Part shown: piece after piece, positions 58,194 through 64,000 of the stretch
Position numbering within the stretch: position 1 is the stretch's first letter
Layout: each line of letters begins with the position of its first letter
DNA from: Limnohabitans_A sp048020265
GTDB taxonomy: Bacteria > Pseudomonadota > Gammaproteobacteria > Burkholderiales > Burkholderiaceae_C
DNA length: 64,000 nt
NCBI RefSeq assembly: GCF_048020265.1
Contig: NZ_CP171843.1
Span: 2,480,001 to 2,544,000 of the forward strand
Reading direction: 5' to 3'
Notes under the pieces: generated by a model
Told to the model about the DNA's origin: nothing
The model's input: the letters and a program-made list of their open reading frames with translations, nothing else
The model's database searches: none
Position numbers and translations under genes: made by a program

Positions 58194-59807
58194 ATGAACA
58201 TTTGGCAACGCACATGGCAAGGAACATGGCAAGGCATCCGGCGCTGGCTCAGCCATCGCCTGGCCTCTTGGCAAAAGCCGGACAAGGTCACGCCCGAGCC
58301 CACAGCACCCACACCCGCTCCGCTGCGGCTCGAAGCCCCGCTGCAGCCGTGCGTCAGCGTCATCATCCCCGCCTTGAACGAGCAAAAACGCATCGCCGAT
58401 GTGGTGCGTTATGCCCTGAGCGATTCGGCCACAGCCGAGGTGATCGTGGTAGACGACAGCTCGGTCGACAGCACCGTGAGCCTGGCCCGCGAAGCCGGCG
58501 CGCGCGTGATCACCAGCAGTTTGCTGGGCAAGGGGGCCTCCATGGCCGATGGGGCGCGGGTGGCGCAAAGCGAAATTCTGGTCTACCTCGATGGTGACCT
58601 CAAAGGCCTGCGCAGCGGCATCATCAGCGACCTGGCCCGGCCCCTGATTGCGGGCCAGGCTGAATTTGTGAAAGCCCGCTTTGGCCGGGGCGGCGGTCGC
58701 GTGACCGAACTCACGGCCAAACCCATGCTCAAAGTGTTTTTCCCGGAACTGGCGCACTTCAACCAACCCCTGGGCGGCATCATTGCGGCACGCAAGTCAC
58801 TGCTGCAGCAACTCACGTTCGAAGACGGCTACGGCGTGGACATCGGCCTGCTGATCGACGCCTGGCGGGCCAACGCCAAGCTGGCCGAGGTGAACATTGG
58901 CCACCTGGAACACGACAGCCAGCCGCTGCTGGACCTGACGTCAATGGCCAACGAGGTCTCGCGCGTGATCTACAGCCGCGCCCGCGAATCCGGTCGCCTG
59001 CATGTGGAGCAAATCACGGCCATGTACGAAAGCCAGCGCCAGGCCACCGCCTCATGGGACTACGCCATCACACGCCAGAAAAACCGCACGAAACTGCTGC
59101 TCCTGGACATGGATGGCACCGTGACCACCAGCCGATTTGCCACCTTGCTGGCGCAAGCCACAGGCCAGGTTGAGGAGCTGAACAAGCACCTGGACGGCGG
59201 CAACCCGGACGCGCTGACGCGCAGTGCCAACATCGCGCAAATTTTCCGATTTGTGCACCGCCAAAAGTTTGAAGCCGTGGCCAAGGCCATGCCCATCCGG
59301 CCCGGCGTGATCGAGTGCGTGAAGGCCTTCAAGCGGGCCGGTTTCATGGTGGGTGTGGTGTCCGACAGTTATTTTGTGGCCGCCGAGGTGCTGAGAAAAC
59401 GCATCTTTGCCGACTTTGCGCTGGCGCACACGGTGCAGTTTCAAGGCGATGTGTGCACGGGCGAGTTGAGCATCAACAGCGCCTTTTTGCCCGACCCCAA
59501 CGCGCCAGACCCGGCCTGTGCGCACATCGGCATTTCCAAGCACCATGTGCTGACGCAGTTTCGCAGCGAACGCATCGTGCCGCGCTTTGACACCATCTGG
59601 GCCGTGGGTGACAACGACAACGACGTGGACATGCTCAGCCTGGCCGACCGGGCCTGGACGATCGAGCCCAAATCACCCCGTCTCAAAACCATCGCAGGCG
59701 TGACCGAAATCGCACACTTTGACGAACTGACGGCGGCGCTGGCGCTCGCCATGCAAGAAGATGCAGCCCAAGCCGATAGAGGTCCGTCGGCGGGCAACGG
59801 GTCTTAA
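58194..59807 (+). CDS. GT81/GT2-type glycosyltransferase fused to a HAD phosphatase (GpgS-GpgP-like)
   Basis: A 537-residue protein. Residues about 52-290 form a GT-A glycosyltransferase: VSVIIPALNEQKRIADVV, VIVVDDSSVDSTVSLA, and LVYLDGDLKGLRSG with the metal-binding DxD-like Asp. RVTELTAKPMLKVFFPELAH, FNQPLGGIIAARKSLL and FEDGYGVDIGLLIDAW match glucosyl-3-phosphoglycerate synthase (GT81). Residues about 303-525 are a SerB-like HAD phosphatase: LLDMDGTVTTS and VGDNDNDVDML. Together they could make glucosylglycerate, a compatible solute, in two steps. AAAGGTG lies 8 bases before ATG 58194. Product not proven. Confidence 0.8.
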   Translation: MNIWQRTWQGTWQGIRRWLSHRLASWQKPDKVTPEPTAPTPAPLRLEAPLQPCVSVIIPALNEQKRIADVVRYALSDSATAEVIVVDDSSVDSTVSLAREAGARVITSSLLGKGASMADGARVAQSEILVYLDGDLKGLRSGIISDLARPLIAGQAEFVKARFGRGGGRVTELTAKPMLKVFFPELAHFNQPLGGIIAARKSLLQQLTFEDGYGVDIGLLIDAWRANAKLAEVNIGHLEHDSQPLLDLTSMANEVSRVIYSRARESGRLHVEQITAMYESQRQATASWDYAITRQKNRTKLLLLDMDGTVTTSRFATLLAQATGQVEELNKHLDGGNPDALTRSANIAQIFRFVHRQKFEAVAKAMPIRPGVIECVKAFKRAGFMVGVVSDSYFVAAEVLRKRIFADFALAHTVQFQGDVCTGELSINSAFLPDPNAPDPACAHIGISKHHVLTQFRSERIVPRFDTIWAVGDNDNDVDMLSLADRAWTIEPKSPRLKTIAGVTEIAHFDELTAALALAMQEDAAQADRGPSAGNGS

Positions 59808-59856
59808 AGCCCACTTCGTGGGCGATGGGCGTGGCACACGCCCTGTCCCCACACGC

Positions 59857-60765
59857 TCAACCCGCCCGTTTGTTCAACAAGGCCTTGGCCACGTTCGAGT
59901 TCGGTTGGCGGCCCAGAAAATCACTGATGAACACCCCCGCATCGACCAGCTTGTCCAGGTCAATGCCGGTGGCAATGCCCATGCCGTGCAGCATGTAGAC
60001 CACGTCTTCGGTGGCCACATTGCCGGTGGCGCCCTTGGCATAAGGGCAGCCGCCCAGACCCGCCACCGACGACTGGAAGTTCCACACCCCCATTTGCAGC
60101 GACGCCAGTGTGTTGGCGAGTGCCTGACCATAGGTGTCGTGGAAATGGCCGCAGATGTGGTCGATGTCGAAGTGCTGCAGCGTGGCCTCGATGGCACGCT
60201 GCACCTTGAGTGGTGTGCCCGTACCAATGGTGTCGGCCACGTCCACACGCTGCACGCCGATCTGTTTCATCAAACCCGCCAGATGGGCCACGCTGGCCGG
60301 TGACACTTCGCCCTCATAAGGGCAGCCCACGGTGCAGCTCATGGCCCCGCGCACCTCGATACCTGCCGCCAGCGCAGCTTGCACCACGGGCGCAAAGCGT
60401 TCCATGCTTTCTTCGATGGAGCAGTTGATGTTCTTTTGGCTGAAGGCCTGGCTGGCGGCACCAAACACCACAATCTCGTCGGGCTTCGAAGCCACCGCCG
60501 CTTGGTAACCCACCATATTCGGTGTGAGCACCGAATAGCGCACGCCGGCCTGACGCTCGATGCCCGCCATCACGACCGCGTTGTCGGCCATCTGCGGCAC
60601 CCACTTCGGCGATACAAAGCTGGTGACCTCGATCTCGGTCAGGCCCGCCGCCTGCAGGCGATGCACCAAACCGATTTTGACCTCGGCAGGCACCGGCTGC
60701 TTTTCGTTTTGCAAACCGTCGCGGGGGCCGACGTCGATGAGTTGAACGCGAGAAGGGAGGTTCAT
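59857..60765 (-). CDS. Hydroxymethylglutaryl-CoA lyase
   Basis: A 302-residue TIM-barrel enzyme that splits HMG-CoA to acetyl-CoA and acetoacetate in leucine catabolism. DVGPRDGLQNEKQPVP, VTSFVSPKWVPQMAD, CTVGCPYEGEVSP, GHFHDTYGQALANTLA (metal-binding HxH) and the catalytic Cys loop GLGGCPYAKGATGN are present. It follows a GhrA-type gene (16 bp) and mccA on the same strand, the liu-type arrangement. Two hairpins without U-runs (59809-59843) separate it from the GT-HAD gene. Confidence 0.95.
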   Translation of the reverse strand: MNLPSRVQLIDVGPRDGLQNEKQPVPAEVKIGLVHRLQAAGLTEIEVTSFVSPKWVPQMADNAVVMAGIERQAGVRYSVLTPNMVGYQAAVASKPDEIVVFGAASQAFSQKNINCSIEESMERFAPVVQAALAAGIEVRGAMSCTVGCPYEGEVSPASVAHLAGLMKQIGVQRVDVADTIGTGTPLKVQRAIEATLQHFDIDHICGHFHDTYGQALANTLASLQMGVWNFQSSVAGLGGCPYAKGATGNVATEDVVYMLHGMGIATGIDLDKLVDAGVFISDFLGRQPNSNVAKALLNKRAG

Positions 60766-60781
60766 GGGGTGCTCTGAATGT

Positions 60782-61702
60782 TCAATAACCACGCTGGTGG
60801 TCCACCACGCCACGGATGGGCTCGCCGCGCTGCAGCGTCTGCATTTTGCCCACGATTTGCGCGATGCTTTCTTCGCGCAGGGTGCGGGCCGAGGTATGGG
60901 GTGTGACGGTGATTTTCGGGTGTTTCCAATACACATGGTCGGCAGGTAATGGCTCGGTGCGGAACACGTCCAGCGTGGCCCCGGCGAGGTGGCCACTGTC
61001 GATGAGGGCCAAGAGGTCTTCGTCCACCAAATGCTTGCCACGGGCCACGTTGATCACATAGCCCCCTTTTTGCAGCTGCGAAAGTGTGTCTTTGTTCAGG
61101 ATGTTTTCAGTCTCGGGCGTGAGCGGCATCAGGTTGACCAGCACGCGCGTGGCGGCCAGAAATTCAGGCAAACCCTGCGCCCCGCTGAAGCAGCGGATGC
61201 CGGGCAGGTCTTTGGGGCTGCGGCTGTAGCCGTTCACGGGAAAGTCAAACACCTGCAGCGCCTGGGCCACCCGTGTACCCAGCACACCCAGGCCCATCAC
61301 GCCCACCGCAAAGTCGGCGCGGCTGCGCGGCTTGCGGTACGACCATTTGCCCAATTGGGTGTCGGCGTCGTAGCCGTCGAACTCGCGGAAATGCCGTATC
61401 ACCGCATGGCACACGTATTCGGCCATCTGCACCGACATGCCCGCGTCGTCCAGGCGCACCACCTTCAGGCTGGGCGGCAGTTTCAGCTTCAGCAAGGCGT
61501 CCACACCCGCACCGATGTTGAACAAGGTTTGCAGGCCCGGCTGCTCGTCGATGAACTGCTGGGGCGGTGCCCACACAATGGCATGCTGGGCGGGCGGTTC
61601 ACCGGGTGCCCAGGCGGACACCGAGGCCTCTGGGAAGGCTTGTTGCAGGCCCAGCACCCAGGGCGCGGGGTCGAGCTTGTCAAAGCAGATGGTGATGTTC
61701 AT
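60782..61702 (-). CDS. ghrA: Glyoxylate/hydroxypyruvate reductase A-like dehydrogenase (GhrA)
   Basis: A 306-residue D-2-hydroxyacid dehydrogenase. The Rossmann motif is GVMGLGVLGTRVAQAL; NVARGKHLVDEDLL and LDVFRTEPLPADH (catalytic Arg and Glu regions) and PHTSARTL (His) follow. GhrA in E. coli reduces glyoxylate and hydroxypyruvate. It lies between mccA and the HMG-CoA lyase gene, where no such enzyme is needed for leucine breakdown, so its role here is unclear. Confidence 0.9.
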   Translation of the reverse strand: MNITICFDKLDPAPWVLGLQQAFPEASVSAWAPGEPPAQHAIVWAPPQQFIDEQPGLQTLFNIGAGVDALLKLKLPPSLKVVRLDDAGMSVQMAEYVCHAVIRHFREFDGYDADTQLGKWSYRKPRSRADFAVGVMGLGVLGTRVAQALQVFDFPVNGYSRSPKDLPGIRCFSGAQGLPEFLAATRVLVNLMPLTPETENILNKDTLSQLQKGGYVINVARGKHLVDEDLLALIDSGHLAGATLDVFRTEPLPADHVYWKHPKITVTPHTSARTLREESIAQIVGKMQTLQRGEPIRGVVDHQRGY

Positions 61703-61714
61703 GGCCCGATTTTG

Positions 61715-63724
61715 TCAGCCCAGCTTGAGCAGCTCTGCCCCGTCGGCGACTTGGTCGCCCGGCGCGTAGAGCAGCTCGGCCACCACGCCGTCTTTGGGCG
61801 CACTGATGGTGTGCTCCATCTTCATGGCTTCCATCACCGCCAGAGGCTGACCCGCCTTGACCTTGTCGCCCGCCTTGACCGCAAACGACACCACCTTGCC
61901 CGGCATGGGGGCCGTGAGGCGCCCGCCTTCTTGCGCGGCTTCACCAGCGTGGGCCAACGGGTCGAGCACGGTGATGCGGGTTGCGCCCTGGGGCGTGAAG
62001 AGGTGCGCGGTTTCGCCTTGCCAGTCGAGCTGGCTGAAAACTCGCGGGGCGCTGCCCCACTGCACCCACAGGCCTGCGCCATCGGCAGCCAACGTCAGCA
62101 CGCCAGATGCGGCCTCGTCGCCTTCCAGCGACAGGCTCACAGCGCCATCGTGCAAATAATTCAGACGGGCTGAACGTGGCTGGTCTTGCCAGACAAATTC
62201 AAAGCGGCGTTGTGCCAGGCCGTGCGACTGCCAGCCATCGCGGCGGCTGAAGGGGTCTGCGCCCTGCTGGGCTTTTTCGGCGTGCAGGGTGTGCGCCACC
62301 ACGGCGGCCACAGCGGCGGGCAAGCCCACGGTTTCCTGCTGGAACAGCACGGCGGCTTCGCGCTGAATGAGTGCAGTATCGAGCTTGGCGGTGGCAAATG
62401 CCTCGCTGCGCACCACATGGCGCAAGAACTGCACATTGGTGTTCAGGCCCACGATGTGGGTTTGCGCCAAAGCGGTGTCGAGCCGTGCCAGCGCTTGCTC
62501 GCGGGTGTCGCCGTGAACGATGAGCTTGGCCACCATCGAGTCGTAAAACGGGCTGATGGTGTCGCCCTCGCGCACGCCGTCGTCCACACGCACTGTGCCG
62601 CGCTCGAAGCTGGTGGCTTGCGGCTTGCGGTAGACCTGCAGCGTGCCGGTGGCGGGCAAGAAGTTGTTGTCGGGGTTTTCAGCGCAAATGCGCGCCTCGA
62701 TGGCGTGGCCCTGGATGCGCAGCTGCTCCTGGCGCAAAGGCAGCGGCTCGCCACTGGCCACACGCAACTGCCACTCGACCAGGTCCAACCCGGTGATGGC
62801 CTCGGTGACCGGGTGCTCCACCTGCAATCGGGTGTTCATCTCCATGAAATAGAACTTCATCGACTCGGGCTGGTCATAGGCCGTTTGCTCGACGATGAAC
62901 TCCACCGTGCCCGCGCCCACGTAGTTCACCGCCTTGGCGGCGGCCACAGCCGCTGCGCCCATTTGCGCACGCAGGGCTTCGGTCATGCCGGGCGCCGGGG
63001 CTTCTTCCAGCACCTTCTGATGGCGGCGCTGCACCGAGCAATCGCGCTCGAACAAATACACGCAGTTGCCTTGTGTGTCGCCAAACACCTGGATCTCGAT
63101 GTGGCGTGGGCGCTGCACATACTTTTCGATCAGCACCGCATCGCTGCCAAAGCTGTTGATGGCCTCGCGCTGGCAGCTGGCCAAAGCCGCCGCAAAGTCC
63201 TCGGACTTTTCGACCACGCGCATGCCTTTGCCACCACCACCGGCGCTGGCTTTGATCAGGGCGGGGTAACCGATGCGGTCGGCCTCGCGCTGCAGCAGCG
63301 CGGGGTCCTGGTCGGCCCCGTGGTAGCCGGGCACCAGGGGCACACCGGCTTGCTCCATCAATCGCTTGGATTCGGCTTTGAGGCCCATTGCCAAAATCGC
63401 CGAAGCAGGCGGGCCGATGAACACCAAACCGGCAGCGGCGCAGGCCTTGGCAAAGTCTTCGTTTTCGCTCAGAAAACCGTAGCCGGGGTGCACGGCCTCA
63501 GCGCCCGTGTCTTTGGCCGCTTGCAAAATCTGCTCCCAGCGCAGGTAGCTGTCTTTGGGGGCCGAGCCGCCCACATGCACGGCCTCGTCACACGCTTGCA
63601 CATGTTTGGCCCCGGCGTCGGCGTCCGAATAAACGGCCACGGTCTGGATGCCCATCCGGCTGGCAGTGGCCGCAACGCGACAGGCAATTTCGCCACGGTT
63701 GGCGATCAAGATTTTTTTAAACAT
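61715..63724 (-). CDS. Biotin-dependent acyl-CoA carboxylase alpha subunit (3-methylcrotonyl-CoA carboxylase type)
   Basis: A 669-residue protein with a biotin carboxylase half (KILIANRGEIACRVA, the ATP-grasp KASAGGGGKGMRVV, MEMNTRLQVEHPVTE) and a C-terminal biotin carrier domain ending in MEAMKMEHTISAP, where Lys is biotinylated. The middle region resembles methylcrotonyl-CoA carboxylase (LiuD). HMG-CoA lyase and a hydratase flank it, which fits leucine degradation; propionyl-CoA carboxylase is a less likely alternative. AGGAG lies 6-7 bases before ATG 63724. Confidence 0.92.
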   Translation of the reverse strand: MFKKILIANRGEIACRVAATASRMGIQTVAVYSDADAGAKHVQACDEAVHVGGSAPKDSYLRWEQILQAAKDTGAEAVHPGYGFLSENEDFAKACAAAGLVFIGPPASAILAMGLKAESKRLMEQAGVPLVPGYHGADQDPALLQREADRIGYPALIKASAGGGGKGMRVVEKSEDFAAALASCQREAINSFGSDAVLIEKYVQRPRHIEIQVFGDTQGNCVYLFERDCSVQRRHQKVLEEAPAPGMTEALRAQMGAAAVAAAKAVNYVGAGTVEFIVEQTAYDQPESMKFYFMEMNTRLQVEHPVTEAITGLDLVEWQLRVASGEPLPLRQEQLRIQGHAIEARICAENPDNNFLPATGTLQVYRKPQATSFERGTVRVDDGVREGDTISPFYDSMVAKLIVHGDTREQALARLDTALAQTHIVGLNTNVQFLRHVVRSEAFATAKLDTALIQREAAVLFQQETVGLPAAVAAVVAHTLHAEKAQQGADPFSRRDGWQSHGLAQRRFEFVWQDQPRSARLNYLHDGAVSLSLEGDEAASGVLTLAADGAGLWVQWGSAPRVFSQLDWQGETAHLFTPQGATRITVLDPLAHAGEAAQEGGRLTAPMPGKVVSFAVKAGDKVKAGQPLAVMEAMKMEHTISAPKDGVVAELLYAPGDQVADGAELLKLG

Positions 63725-63816
63725 TCATAACTCCTTGTAAGGCCGCAGCCGCCATATGGATCTCTGCGTGCCTCGCGATGACAAATTGGTCGTTGATGAC
63801 GAACTGTGGGTCAGCA

Positions 63817-64000
63817 TCACAACAACCATGCCGGTTTGCGTTTTTGCAGGAAGGCTTGCACCCCCTCCTTGCCATCGCTGCTGGCACGAATGTCGGCAAT
63901 GCCCTCCACCGTCTGCGCCACCAGCGCCTCGTTGATCTCGCGCTCGGCCACGTCCTGCACCAGCTTTTTGCAGGCGCGCACGGCGTTGGGGCTGGCGCTC
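63817..64000 (-). CDS. Enoyl-CoA hydratase/isomerase family protein, C-terminal part
   Basis: The frame is open from the right edge of the window to a TGA at 63819-63817 (about 61 residues seen). It reads ...SPNAVRACKKLVQDVAE...IADIRASSDGKEGVQAFLQKRKP, the C-terminal helix of the crotonase family (the SDGKEGVQAFL region is typical). Next to mccA and HMG-CoA lyase it is probably methylglutaconyl-CoA hydratase (LiuC). The N-terminus lies outside the window. Confidence 0.85.
   Translation of the reverse strand, partial: SASPNAVRACKKLVQDVAEREINEALVAQTVEGIADIRASSDGKEGVQAFLQKRKPAWLL

Overview
This GC-rich window is bacterial chromosome from a betaproteobacterium of the order Burkholderiales, most likely a Comamonadaceae member of the Limnohabitans/Rhodoferax/Acidovorax type. 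The call rests on gene order and protein sequence: tyrS, an M23 peptidase, anmK, erpA and rpsI-rplM lie together, paaABCDE sits under a PaaR-type palindrome, ahcY has an SAH riboswitch, and a double-length UvrA is present. No rRNA, tRNA, CRISPR array, prophage or insertion sequence was seen. Most of the window is core metabolism and information processing.

Layout. 1-13,800: end of a LysR regulator, folate salvage (fau), lytic transglycosylase, a molybdopterin oxidoreductase, peptidases, a glutathione transferase, cca, trxC, infA and small proteins. 13,870-17,750: a repeat element, then a tightly overlapping pterin cluster (PTR1/FolM-like reductase plus two FolB/FolX-type aldolases) leading into ttcA, a lipoprotein and a phosphatase. 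17,750-30,460: ruvAB, phoH-ybeY, dbpA, a cation efflux pump with dtd, tyrS, a cell-wall peptidase with anmK, erpA, rplM-rpsI and rlmJ. 30,550-34,490: the phenylacetyl-CoA epoxidase operon paaABCDE with its operator and terminator. 34,500-38,590: ompW, then metF, tlyA and ahcY behind an SAH riboswitch. 38,700-40,440: a two-gene ZorA/ZorB-like stator pair without other Zorya genes. 40,570-50,560: prfC, a HAD phosphatase, a methyltransferase and the 2098-residue UvrA. 50,600-57,800: small membrane proteins, an MHS-family transporter with a large insert, a phosphoesterase/kinase-USP pair, an isomerase, a YbaK-like protein and a MarR regulator. 58,190-64,000: a GT81-like glycosyltransferase fused to a HAD phosphatase, then leucine/isovalerate catabolism genes (HMG-CoA lyase, a GhrA-type dehydrogenase, biotin carboxylase subunit, start of a hydratase).

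The most unusual signal is inside uvrA. Four copies of a 32-bp core are inserted in its linkers, three in one orientation and one inverted. Each copy is flanked immediately on both sides by long inverted-repeat arms whose sequence differs from copy to copy, so the loop is conserved while the stem is copy-specific. All four are read through in frame. A decayed relative lies between ybeY and dbpA. Other items worth a second look are the orphan ZorAB-like motor, the GT-HAD fusion with two matching MarR-type palindromes, the phosphoesterase/kinase-USP pair, and the pterin gene cluster.
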